From JAZDOK01 sp043798715 (GTDB lineage: Bacteria > Vulcanimicrobiota > JAZDOK01): a stretch of DNA of 41,006 bases. The position numbers and the translations under genes are program-made. The notes under the pieces were generated by a model. That model saw only the letters and a list, made by a program, of their open reading frames with translations. It was not told the origin of the DNA and ran no database searches. Positions 1 to 6,146 of this stretch are shown here, piece after piece. Where the stretch lies: contig JAZDOK010000060.1 of assembly GCA_043798715.1 (NCBI GenBank), positions 1 to 41,006 on the forward strand, given 5' to 3'. Position 1 is the stretch's first letter; every line of letters starts with the position of its first letter.

Positions 1-131
<131 letters not shown>

Positions 132-211
132 ATATCACAACTGACCCTAAAGCCAGTCATTAACGGAGTCTAAAACCAACCCGCACATTCCGGCGTCACT
201 TCTCTATCCAC

Positions 212-224
212 TTTTCAAAGAGCA
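212..224 (-). promoter_or_regulatory. boxA-like antitermination element in the 16S leader
   Basis: The minus strand reads TGCTCTTTGAAAA, about 80 nt upstream of the mature 16S end. This closely matches the boxA sequence (TGCTCTTTAACAA) bound by NusB/S10 in rRNA leaders. Its place between the rRNA promoter and the 16S gene supports the call. Confidence 0.75.
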
Positions 225-249
225 CAAGCTGTATAACAATATCAGCTTG
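225..249 (-). repeat. hairpin at the start of the pre-rRNA leader
   Basis: CAAGCTG (225-231) and CAGCTTG (243-249) form a perfect 7-bp inverted repeat around an 11-nt loop. It falls at the predicted 5' end of the pre-16S transcript and may fold there; its function is unknown. Confidence 0.5.
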
Positions 250-252
250 ATT

Positions 253-281
253 ATTATAGCAGGCACTGATACCAGAGTCAA
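253..281 (-). promoter_or_regulatory. sigma70 promoter of the rRNA operon
   Basis: On the minus strand TTGACT (281-276) and TATAAT (258-253) are separated by exactly 17 nt. The consensus -10, near-consensus -35 and optimal spacing fit a strong housekeeping rRNA promoter. The predicted start is near 246, with a leader of about 115 nt containing the boxA-like element. Confidence 0.85.
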
Positions 282-369
282 GCGGGTTTATACGAAGATA
301 AAAAAGCGTGGGAATGCGCATTAATACTTGCTTTTTTTCTCTATTACAGCAAACCATGAGAAGAGTTTC

Positions 370-387
370 AGAAAATATATATTTTCT
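370..387. repeat. perfect 18-bp AT-rich palindrome between rRNA and thrA promoters
   Basis: AGAAAATATATATTTTCT is a perfect self-complementary 18-mer in the divergent intergenic region. It lies upstream of the terminator-like hairpin and the thrA promoter. It could be an operator or a structural site; the sequence alone does not decide. Confidence 0.6.
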
Positions 388-408
388 TTCAATCCGCCCC
401 CCCCTCCG

Positions 409-437
409 AAAGAGATCCAGAGGTTCTCTTTTTTATT
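409..437 (+). terminator. terminator-like hairpin upstream of the thrA promoter
   Basis: AAAGAGA (409-415) pairs with TCTCTTT (425-431) around a 9-nt loop, and T-rich sequence follows. No coding gene precedes it. It may insulate thrA from upstream transcription or act as an attenuator, but I see no threonine/isoleucine-rich leader peptide. Confidence 0.4.
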
Positions 438-466
438 TGATTTTTGGAGGATCTCTGTGGTATAGT
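437..466 (+). promoter_or_regulatory. predicted sigma70 promoter of thrA
   Basis: TTGATT (437-442) and TATAGT (461-466) are separated by 18 nt. The predicted transcription start near 473 lies downstream of the longest upstream in-frame start codons, which supports choosing the ATG at 500. Confidence 0.65.
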
Positions 467-499
467 AACAACAAACAATTTCATCGCTGGAGAAACCGC

Positions 500-3157
500 A
501 TGCATACAAAACGCATCCTCAAATTCGGCGGAAGCTCACTGGCCGACGCGGAACGCTTCGCCCAAGTGGCGCAAATCATCGCGAAGAGGCAGGATCTAAA
601 GCCGCTCGTCGTGGTCTCAGCCGTCGGTTCCAAGGAGAAAGAACCCAAGGTCACGGATCTATTGAAAAAAGCCGGGGAAGCGCTTCTGGCGGGCGGAGAC
701 GCCGCCGGGGAACTGTCCAATATTACCGGGATCCACCACGCCATTATCCGGGATCTCGGACTTGAGGAAAGCATCCTGACCGAAGAACTTACGGCCCTCT
801 GCGTCATGGCCGACGACATCCGGGCCGGAAAACGCGCCAATACAGGGGAGGCCATGGACGCCATAATGGGGTTTGGAGAAATCCTGTCCGCCCGCATCAT
901 GGCCGACATCCTTTCTAAAATGGGCCTGAAATATGCACCCGCCGATCCGGGCGATTTCGGCTTTATCACTAACGAGGCCTTTCAAAACGCCGACATTCTA
1001 GAGGAGAGCCTCGAAAAAATAGCCCTCAAAGTCATCGCAAGCAACCATCTCCTCGTATTCCCCGGCTATATCGGCGTCACGTCCGACGGGCGGAAGACCA
1101 CCCTCGGGCGCGGCGGCTCCGACTACACTGCCGCCATCCTGGGAGCGGCCCTCAAACGGGATGTCGAAATCTGGACCGACGTGGACGGGATTTACCGGAT
1201 TCCACCGGCCCACCTCCCGGAGGCCTTCAAAGCGGCCGGCCACCCGGAGACCATCCCGGAGCTATCGTACGAAGAAGCGTTCCAGATGGCCGCCTACGGC
1301 TCAAGAGTGCTCTACGAAAAGGCCCTCCTGGCCGTGTACCAGGCAGTAAAAAAGGGCAAGCACATCCAGCTCTTCATTAAAAACACCCTCAATCCCGACC
1401 ATCCCGGTACCGTGGTCTCAAGCCAGCGGCAGGCGGATGGGCTCCCCCGCGGAATGACCCTGCTGGACGGGACCCAGCTCTTTACCCTGTATACCGAAAA
1501 CCAGGAGGAGGCCCGGGCCTTCAAAAAAGATCTCCAGGAAGTCGAGGGACTCACCACCGCCCTTTCCTCCGAGACCTTCGGCCGCATCTCCTTCGTGTTT
1601 GAAAATTACCTTCCGGAACTCTCCCGCATAGAGGCCAAATACCGGGGGCACCTGTCCCGCGACCAGGTGCTCATTAAGATCGTGGGTGACGGGCTTGGAG
1701 AAAACCCCCGCATACTCTCCAAGATCCACGGGGCTCTACAGGACGCCGAAAACCCGGAAAAGTACGGGATGACGCTGGTTCACAAGTCCCCGCAGATCCT
1801 CACGGACAACACCTTCGAGTTCCTGGTGAAAAAGCGGGGTCTTTCCGATATCGTGCTTTCCTTATATAAGGCTCTATTCATGGAGAACACCATCACCGTC
1901 GGCATGCTGGGGATGGGCACGGTGGGAAGCGGTGTGCTGCGCTACAGCCGCACCATGTACAGCCCCGAGAAAGGGGGATTCCATCTGCGCTTCCCCGCCG
2001 CCATGGTCCGGGATCCGGCCAAAAAGCGGAACGTGGAATTCGACGGGAAACTCACCACGAACATTGAAGAGATCCTCAACGACCCCACCGTGGACATCGT
2101 GCTCGAGGTCATGGGGGGCATTGAGCCGGCCCGCACCTGCATACTGGAAGCATTCAAAAAAGGAAAGCATGTGGTCACGGCCAACAAGGCGCTTTTGGCC
2201 GAATGCGGCCCGGAAATCTTTGCGGCCGCCGACAGGCACGGCCGGAACCTGGGATTTGAGGCCAGCGTCTGCGGGGAGATCCCCATCATAGAGGATTTCC
2301 TGAGCTATCCGGGCCTGGCCGACATCCAGGGCATAGAAGGCATCGTGAACGGCACCAGCAACTACATTCTTACCCGCTTCATGGAGGGAATGTCCTTCGA
2401 GCAGGCCCTGGGACTTGCCCAGGAGAAGGGTTTCGCCGAGGCCGACCCCTTCATGGATGTCTCCGGCACCGACGCATCTCAGAAACTTTCCATTATGGCT
2501 TCCATTTTATTCAACCAGTTCATCGAATATAAAAAAATCCCGCGCCAGGGAATAGACGGCCTCCTGCCCATTGACCGCTCCGCCTTTGAAAAATGGGGCG
2601 TGATAGTCAAGCCCCTGGCCATGGCCAAAATACTGAAAGATGCCCTGTACCTGCGCGTCTCCCCGGCCCTCGTGCCCCTGACGCATCCACTGGCGGCGGT
2701 GCGGGACGAGAACAACGCCCTGGCCCTGTACCTCAAAGGGCGTGAGGATCCAATCACCAAGATCGGAAAAGGCGCGGGGGCCATCCCGACTGCCCGCTCC
2801 ATAGTCCGGGACATCCTCAGCGTCTCAAGAAAATCCCGGGCCTACATGGTGGACCTGCCCGGATTCTTCCGGGCCAAACCGGAGAGCGGCATCCGGATGG
2901 CCGATGATTTTTCCTCCCGCTGGTACCTTCGCTTTACAGTGAGCGACGACACCGGGGTATTCGGGAAGATCGCCTCCATGCTCGGGGATTTCCACCTCTC
3001 CATCAGGCACGTACTCCAGGAGGAAGTACCGGAGGAAAAGAGCGCCCACATCCTGCTGGAGCTGAAAGAAGCGCGCCTTAAAGATATCGAACGGGCTGTG
3101 GACGTCATCGGCCGCCTCCCCTTCGTCAAAACCCACTATATCTGCATGATGCTGTAA
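500..3157 (+). CDS. thrA: bifunctional aspartokinase / homoserine dehydrogenase with a C-terminal ACT domain
   Basis: This 885-aa fusion should catalyse the first and third steps of the aspartate pathway, making homoserine for threonine and methionine. Residues about 1-310 are aspartokinase: KFGGSS near the N-terminus binds ATP, and GRGGSDYTA is the catalytic loop. Residues about 320-455 look like tandem regulatory ACT domains. From residue 461 (MENTITVGMLGMGTVGSG) a Rossmann NAD(P)-binding homoserine dehydrogenase begins, with VVTANKALLA, the substrate motif GIVNGTSNYIL and EADPFMDVSGTDASQK. The last roughly 80 residues (WYLRFTVSDDTGVFGKIAS onward) form an extra ACT domain typical of monofunctional Gram-positive-type homoserine dehydrogenases and absent from enterobacterial ThrA. 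The ATG at 500 was chosen because GGAG lies 7 nt upstream and the promoter precedes it; the frame is open back to 308, but that extension has no recognisable domain. Confidence 0.95.
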   Translation: MHTKRILKFGGSSLADAERFAQVAQIIAKRQDLKPLVVVSAVGSKEKEPKVTDLLKKAGEALLAGGDAAGELSNITGIHHAIIRDLGLEESILTEELTALCVMADDIRAGKRANTGEAMDAIMGFGEILSARIMADILSKMGLKYAPADPGDFGFITNEAFQNADILEESLEKIALKVIASNHLLVFPGYIGVTSDGRKTTLGRGGSDYTAAILGAALKRDVEIWTDVDGIYRIPPAHLPEAFKAAGHPETIPELSYEEAFQMAAYGSRVLYEKALLAVYQAVKKGKHIQLFIKNTLNPDHPGTVVSSQRQADGLPRGMTLLDGTQLFTLYTENQEEARAFKKDLQEVEGLTTALSSETFGRISFVFENYLPELSRIEAKYRGHLSRDQVLIKIVGDGLGENPRILSKIHGALQDAENPEKYGMTLVHKSPQILTDNTFEFLVKKRGLSDIVLSLYKALFMENTITVGMLGMGTVGSGVLRYSRTMYSPEKGGFHLRFPAAMVRDPAKKRNVEFDGKLTTNIEEILNDPTVDIVLEVMGGIEPARTCILEAFKKGKHVVTANKALLAECGPEIFAAADRHGRNLGFEASVCGEIPIIEDFLSYPGLADIQGIEGIVNGTSNYILTRFMEGMSFEQALGLAQEKGFAEADPFMDVSGTDASQKLSIMASILFNQFIEYKKIPRQGIDGLLPIDRSAFEKWGVIVKPLAMAKILKDALYLRVSPALVPLTHPLAAVRDENNALALYLKGREDPITKIGKGAGAIPTARSIVRDILSVSRKSRAYMVDLPGFFRAKPESGIRMADDFSSRWYLRFTVSDDTGVFGKIASMLGDFHLSIRHVLQEEVPEEKSAHILLELKEARLKDIERAVDVIGRLPFVKTHYICMML

Positions 3158-3179
3158 AAAGGCGACACCGCGACCTGAG

Positions 3180-3235
3180 CCATTCACCGCAGAGACGCAG
3201 AGAACGCAGAGCAAGGCTGTGGGGTCAGACCTTAT
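3180..3235. repeat. dispersed-repeat remnants downstream of thrA
   Basis: The segment holds the purine-rich string CACCGCAGAGACGCAGAG at about 3184-3201, followed by TGGGGTCAGACCTTATTGC at about 3219-3237. From memory, both kinds of string recur between genes in many anaerobic bacterial genomes, and GGGGTCAGACC-type ends are often seen near IS200-like/RAYT transposases. No transposase gene is present, so this is at most a remnant or a non-autonomous end. Confidence 0.4.
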
Positions 3236-3290
3236 TGCTCTAATTTTTCCATGATGGCTTAATACTCCCTATGTTAATCTATTCAAGGGG

Positions 3291-3307
3291 TGAATGATTA
3301 TCATTCA
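3291..3307. promoter_or_regulatory. Fur-box-like palindrome, orphan
   Basis: TGAATGAT (3291-3298) and ATCATTCA (3300-3307) form a perfect 8-1-8 palindrome whose core resembles the Fur box GATAATGATAATCATTATC. It sits between convergent gene ends, with no start codon nearby to regulate, so it may be a relic or chance. Otherwise 3158-3469 holds no gene that I can support. Confidence 0.3.
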
Positions 3308-3469
3308 GATCGTGAATTAAAATACAAATTGCACTGAATATAAAAAACTTCGCCATCCCCTGGACCTGTTTCACGGGCGCCGATAGATGCCATTCCTTTC
3401 TTGCATCGCTTCGACAGAGAACGATTGAACTCAGAAGCGCAGGCGCAAGTCCGCGTCTACTGCAAGGGA

Positions 3470-4060
3470 TTAGATGAATCCTGGAGCACTTTTTAGTTTT
3501 TCAAGTACCGTGTCCCGCTCTTCAATCGTCATATAATCGATCGCGGAAGAAGCTGCCCCCTCCTTCATTCCACGCCATTTGAAGAAGTAGAGCTGCTCAA
3601 AACGAATCTTGAGTATAGGGTCCGAGTATTTAACACGAATCACCACGGATTGAGGCGGAACGATATCTGGCTTCTTAGAAAACCCTATACGATGATGGAG
3701 CGATAGTATGTAAGGTCCGCCGCCGGGGATGTCGTTGGCTATAGAGTTGCTCCCCGGCTGAAGAATCGGCTTCCCCGCTTCAAATACCCAAGATTCCTGT
3801 TGGATTTCCGAGGCAGGCCGTGCCCCGATATTTTTAAATTTAAATACAAACAGACATATCCGTCCATCGTCTTTTAGTGTGAATGTGCCTTCATCGATCT
3901 GTAGATATGGGCGCTTTGCGGCTTGTTCTTCGCGCCCAGCATTAATGACTTGGATAACGGCTACGAGTGCCGCTAATGCAGCAATCGCCCCAAACAGGGC
4001 CGTAAATGCACCCCAAAACGTCCCATTCTTAATAGATTTAAAGAGCTCTCTGAGCCTCAT
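3470..4060 (-). CDS. hypothetical protein with one N-terminal membrane anchor
   Basis: I do not recognise this 196-aa protein. A basic N-terminus (MRLRELFKSIKNGTF) precedes one hydrophobic helix at about residues 15-38 (GAFTALFGAIAALAALVAVI). A soluble domain of about 150 residues follows, rich in beta-strand-like segments such as KRPYLQIDEGTFTLKDDGR. It is probably an inner-membrane protein with its body on one side; the side is not clear. The ATG at 4060 was chosen over the one at 4078 because GGAG lies 8 nt upstream. A promoter at 4116-4144 fits it. It stands alone in the accessory island, convergent with thrA, so context gives no functional clue. Confidence 0.75.
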   Translation of the reverse strand: MRLRELFKSIKNGTFWGAFTALFGAIAALAALVAVIQVINAGREEQAAKRPYLQIDEGTFTLKDDGRICLFVFKFKNIGARPASEIQQESWVFEAGKPILQPGSNSIANDIPGGGPYILSLHHRIGFSKKPDIVPPQSVVIRVKYSDPILKIRFEQLYFFKWRGMKEGAASSAIDYMTIEERDTVLEKLKSAPGFI

Positions 4061-4115
4061 TTTCGTCTCTCCAATCATTTAGGCTATACATTCACCGGAT
4101 GCATAACTTAAATGG

Positions 4116-4144
4116 AATATGAACTCAGATTTTGTATTTGTCAA
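4116..4144 (-). promoter_or_regulatory. predicted promoter of the anchored hypothetical protein
   Basis: On the minus strand TTGACA (4144-4139) and CATATT (4121-4116) are 17 nt apart. The -35 is a perfect consensus and the -10 matches 4 of 6. It lies about 55 nt upstream of the ATG at 4060. Confidence 0.6.
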
Positions 4145-4210
4145 GGGTTTTGCAATAAAAATTTCAAGCGATAACGCCGCATGATCCCGCTAAGTCGCGT
4201 AATAATATCG

Positions 4211-4351
4211 ATGAAGACCCTGATCCAGCGGCAGATCGAGGCCACCGACCAGAAAATAGATCGCCTGGTCTATGAACTCTACGGCCTCGCCGAGGACGAA
4301 ATCAAGCTCGTCGAAAGAACCGGAAAGCAATTTTTTGTGCCGTTTCGTTGA
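4211..4351 (+). pseudogene. C-terminal tail of a restriction/DNA-methylase-like protein (remnant)
   Basis: The frame encodes a 46-residue peptide with QRQIEATDQKIDRLVYELYG followed by LAEDEIKLVE. From family knowledge, this resembles the extreme C-terminus of Eco57I-like/N6-adenine methylase restriction-modification proteins (pattern IDxLVYELYGLTEEEI). No upstream catalytic part (NPPY motif) is present, so only the tail survived. A near-identical DNA stretch (CGAAATCAAGCTCGTCGA) recurs in a second tail at 6001-6069. It could still be translated as a short peptide from the ATG at 4211, but I see no convincing ribosome site. Confidence 0.6.
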
Positions 4352-4413
4352 CTTTGCCAGCCGAAGCCATTATAATTTGAGCAGAAGTGCACAATCAACT
4401 TGGGAGGTTGGAC

Positions 4414-4728
4414 ATGCGGCCGAATAAACGATACGATGAAGTGATCAACCGCATTGTTGAAGCGGTGAATCCATTGCAGATACTCCTCTTTGGTTCTGCC
4501 GCCAGGCAAGAAGACGGCGCAGAAAGCGATGTTGATCTGCTCGTCGTCATACCGGAAGGCACCCATTGCCGGAAGACCGCGCAACACCTCCATTCTCTGT
4601 TGTTTGGCATCCCCTACCCTGTTGACATCCTCGTCGCCACTCCAAGCCTGCTTGAAAAACATAAAAACAACATCGGCCTTATATACCGCGAAATCCTTCG
4701 GGAAGGACAAGAACTCTATGCTGCCTGA
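4414..4728 (+). CDS. MNT-type nucleotidyltransferase (antitoxin of a HEPN/MNT pair)
   Basis: This 104-aa protein is a minimal nucleotidyltransferase. GSAARQEDGAESDVDLLVVI carries the GS...DxD signature of the Pol-beta superfamily that binds nucleotide and metal. In HEPN/MNT modules the MNT protein neutralises the HEPN RNase toxin, in characterised cases by AMPylating it. The ATG at 4414 has GGAGG 6 nt upstream; the GTG at 4387 lacks a ribosome site. The stop codon overlaps the start of a truncated HEPN reading frame (4718-4843), so the toxin partner seems to have been lost. The HEPN pairing is inferred from the next frame's N-terminus. Confidence 0.85.
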   Translation: MRPNKRYDEVINRIVEAVNPLQILLFGSAARQEDGAESDVDLLVVIPEGTHCRKTAQHLHSLLFGIPYPVDILVATPSLLEKHKNNIGLIYREILREGQELYAA

Positions 4729-4843
4729 ACCCGGTTCTCCCGCCTCCTGGCCTGGGCCGAAAAAATCACAAACCACTCATAAAACGCTTGATCGCTTGAA
4801 GAATCGGCAATATGAGTTTGAGATCTTTTGTGGTATAATTTAA
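4718..4843 (+). pseudogene. truncated, frameshifted HEPN toxin remnant
   Basis: The frame begins MLPEPGSPASW, which matches the usual N-terminus of HEPN-domain partners of MNT proteins (M.PEPGSPxxWLxxAxSD). Soon after, the reading changes: PGPKKS stands where LAWAEK-like residues appear in another frame. No HEPN catalytic RxxxxH motif is present before the stop at 4843. The gene therefore looks deleted and frameshifted after about 11 codons. It overlaps the nucleotidyltransferase stop codon, as an intact pair would. Confidence 0.65.
4831..4839 (+). promoter_or_regulatory. extended -10 promoter of the DUF433 antitoxin
   Basis: TGGTATAAT is a TGn-TATAAT extended -10 (hexamer at 4834-4839). No good -35 is seen at normal spacing. 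The expected start is about 25 nt before the ATG at 4870. Confidence 0.55.
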
Positions 4844-4869
4844 AGAGAGAACCATGGGGGTGTTAAGGA

Positions 4870-5103
4870 ATGACCACGGGACGAATAGAAATAAACTCTG
4901 AGATCATGTTGGGGAAGCCCGTCATTCGCGGCACTCGCATCCCGGTTGAACTGATTCTCAGAAAGCTCAGCGAGGGAGCAACCGAAGCGGATCTCCTGGA
5001 TGCCTATCCGCGCCTTAACTCCGCTGATATCAAAGCCGCCATTGGTTACGCCGCCGATAATTTAGCCCACGAAGAGACAATCTTCCTGGAAAAATCCGCC
5101 TGA
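4870..5103 (+). CDS. DUF433 family antitoxin
   Basis: This 77-aa protein has the DUF433 signature: GKPVIRGTRIPVELILRKLSEGA and the helical stretch EADLLDAYPRLNSADIKAAIGYA. DUF433 proteins carry a small helix-turn-helix-like domain and are usually encoded just before a DUF5615 (PIN-like) protein, with which they form a putative toxin-antitoxin pair. Here the downstream partner is reduced to an N-terminal stub at 5114. AAGGA lies immediately before the ATG and a G-rich stretch lies at 4855-4861; the start agrees with the family. An extended -10 promoter precedes it. Confidence 0.88.
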   Translation: MTTGRIEINSEIMLGKPVIRGTRIPVELILRKLSEGATEADLLDAYPRLNSADIKAAIGYAADNLAHEETIFLEKSA

Positions 5104-5113
5104 GATCCACCTT

Positions 5114-5248
5114 ATGCAAGTTCTTGTTGACGAAAGCTGCGATTATTCAATCATCCGTAGGCGGGACCCCAGCCGGGAAAGGAGACAATATTCATGGATT
5201 TCACAAATCTTAAAAGTAAGGGAAACTTTATTCAACTTCTCGGTTTAA
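5114..5248 (+). pseudogene. truncated DUF5615 PIN-like toxin remnant
   Basis: The frame starts MQVLVDESCDYSIIRR, matching the DUF5615 (Mut7-C/PIN-like) N-terminus MxILVDESCDxxIVRxLR, including the first acidic active-site residue. After about residue 15 similarity ends and the frame runs into unrelated sequence, stopping at 5248. It follows the DUF433 stop codon by 10 nt, as in intact pairs. The break near 5160 is probably a deletion or insertion joint. Confidence 0.65.
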
Positions 5249-5403
5249 TATTTATGCTACTCTCGTTCAGAGGATTCTTTGTCTTTCAAGGAACATTATT
5301 ACACTTACCATGCGTTGTGCTTGGGGTTATAGTCTTTGCGATTTGTCTATCCCGGGGTGGAGCCTTAGTTAAAAAAAGCAAAGAACAACCGAAGAATCCG
5401 TAA
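5194..5403 (+). CDS. small two-helix membrane protein
   Basis: This 69-aa protein is not recognised. It has two hydrophobic segments (about residues 13-31 and 35-54), a short loop between them, and a basic tail KKSKEQPKNP, so it is probably a hairpin in the cytoplasmic membrane. AGGAG lies about 8 nt upstream of the ATG. It overlaps the decayed DUF5615 frame and its base composition is more AT-rich than its neighbours, which suggests an insertion. Length and ribosome site make it a reasonable gene. Confidence 0.6.
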   Translation: MDFTNLKSKGNFIQLLGLIFMLLSFRGFFVFQGTLLHLPCVVLGVIVFAICLSRGGALVKKSKEQPKNP

Positions 5404-5440
5404 TGTCGCCAATCGTAACCTTCCCCCGGTTTTTCTTCCA

Positions 5441-5449
5441 TGTTATAAT
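5441..5449 (+). promoter_or_regulatory. extended -10 promoter of the RelBE-like pair
   Basis: TGTTATAAT (hexamer 5444-5449) is an extended -10, about 68 nt upstream of the antitoxin ATG at 5517. There is no clear -35. It has the same architecture as the promoter of the DUF433 cassette. Confidence 0.5.
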
Positions 5450-5516
5450 ATAGTAGAGTCAGAGTCGAAAAATGCTTTTTGCGAATATGGTAAAATAAAC
5501 CAAAGAGGTGTTTGCG

Positions 5517-5738
5517 ATGCTTGCCAGGGAAGCCGTCAGCGAAGTCTTTTACACGGCCTTCAAGAGCCTTGATAAAACCCAGAAGGCCAATTTACTGAGA
5601 TATCTACTGGAAGACAAGGAATTCCGGGAGGACCTCCTCGACTTATCTCTGATGGAACAGGCCAGGAGAACCCCGGGACGCCCTGTTTCGGCTCAGAAAT
5701 ATTTTGCCGCCAGGCGGGCCAGCAGTGAAAAGATATAA
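5517..5738 (+). CDS. RelB-like antitoxin
   Basis: This 73-aa helical, charged protein (MLAREAVSEVFYTAFKSLDK) is directly upstream of and overlaps a RelE-family toxin gene, which is the main reason to call it the antitoxin. I recognise no strong domain. The C-terminal stretch RRTPGRPVSAQKYFAARRAS is basic and probably the part that wraps the toxin or binds RNA/DNA. The ATG at 5517 was chosen because GAGGTG lies 6 nt upstream; the GTG at 5508 lies inside that site. Confidence 0.75.
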   Translation: MLAREAVSEVFYTAFKSLDKTQKANLLRYLLEDKEFREDLLDLSLMEQARRTPGRPVSAQKYFAARRASSEKI

Positions 5739-5985
5739 GGTGCTTCTCATGCCGTCGGCCGTGAGAGACTTGGATCTTCTTTCTGGAAGCATTCTGGCAA
5801 GACTGGAAGAGATGATTCTGTCCCTCGCTGAAAACCCTCGGCCGATGAAAGTCAAGAAACTCGTGGGAAGCAAGTCCCAGTGGCGTATTCCGGTCGGGAA
5901 CTACCGGGTTCTCTATGAAATTGATGATAAAAGCACTACGGTTCGCGTTTTCCGGGTGAGGCATCGCCGGGGAGTCTATCGCTGA
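5725..5985 (+). CDS. RelE/ParE-family toxin
   Basis: This 86-aa protein matches the RelE/ParE fold. Its C-terminal half KLVGSKSQWRIPVGNYRVLY, then EIDDKSTTVRVFRVRHRRGV, follows the family pattern (KL.G....RIR.GdYRvlYei....v.v..v.HR..vY). Such toxins cleave mRNA at the ribosome or inhibit gyrase. The basic and aromatic residues R, H and terminal Y needed for RelE activity appear present, so the toxin may be active. The GTG at 5725 was chosen: it overlaps the antitoxin by 14 nt and gives the usual length. This is the only intact TA pair in the left island. Confidence 0.88.
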   Translation: MKRYKVLLMPSAVRDLDLLSGSILARLEEMILSLAENPRPMKVKKLVGSKSQWRIPVGNYRVLYEIDDKSTTVRVFRVRHRRGVYR

Positions 5986-6000
5986 AACATAAGACATTTC

Positions 6001-6069
6001 CAGAAAATAGACCATGACCTCTACGACCTAACCAAAGCCGAAATCAAGCTCGTCGAGCGGAGGATATAA
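6001..6069 (+). pseudogene. second methylase/restriction C-terminal tail remnant
   Basis: In frame from 6001 the DNA encodes QKIDHDLYDLTKAEIKLVER, then RI and a stop. This parallels the tail at 4211-4351, and 18 nt of DNA are identical between them. It cannot be read far upstream because an in-frame TGA lies at 5983. It is therefore a degenerate fragment of the same kind of gene and may mark the right edge of an inserted or recombined block. Confidence 0.5.
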
Positions 6070-6078
6070 GTTTTCGGC

Positions 6079-6130
6079 TTGTCAAATCCAACAAAATGAT
6101 GTATATTTGCATTAGGAATGCAAATATACA
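6079..6130 (+). promoter_or_regulatory. promoter embedded in a perfect 14-bp inverted repeat (operator) of the ATPase gene
   Basis: TTGTCA (6079-6084) and TATATT (6102-6107) are 17 nt apart. The -10 lies inside TGTATATTTGCATT (6100-6113), whose exact reverse complement AATGCAAATATACA follows at 6117-6130 after a 3-nt spacer. An arrangement of this kind usually marks a repressor site. The obvious candidate regulator is the downstream protein itself, whose middle region resembles a winged helix. Confidence 0.7.
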
Positions 6131-6146
6131 AGGAACCGTGATCGCC

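Noticed and set aside
341..470. Threonine attenuator leader peptide
   Set aside because: The frames in this leader contain no run of Thr or Ile codons before the hairpin.
308..499. N-terminal extension of the thrA frame back to 308
   Set aside because: The extra 64 residues match no aspartokinase domain, lie upstream of the predicted promoter, and the ATG at 500 has a good ribosome site.
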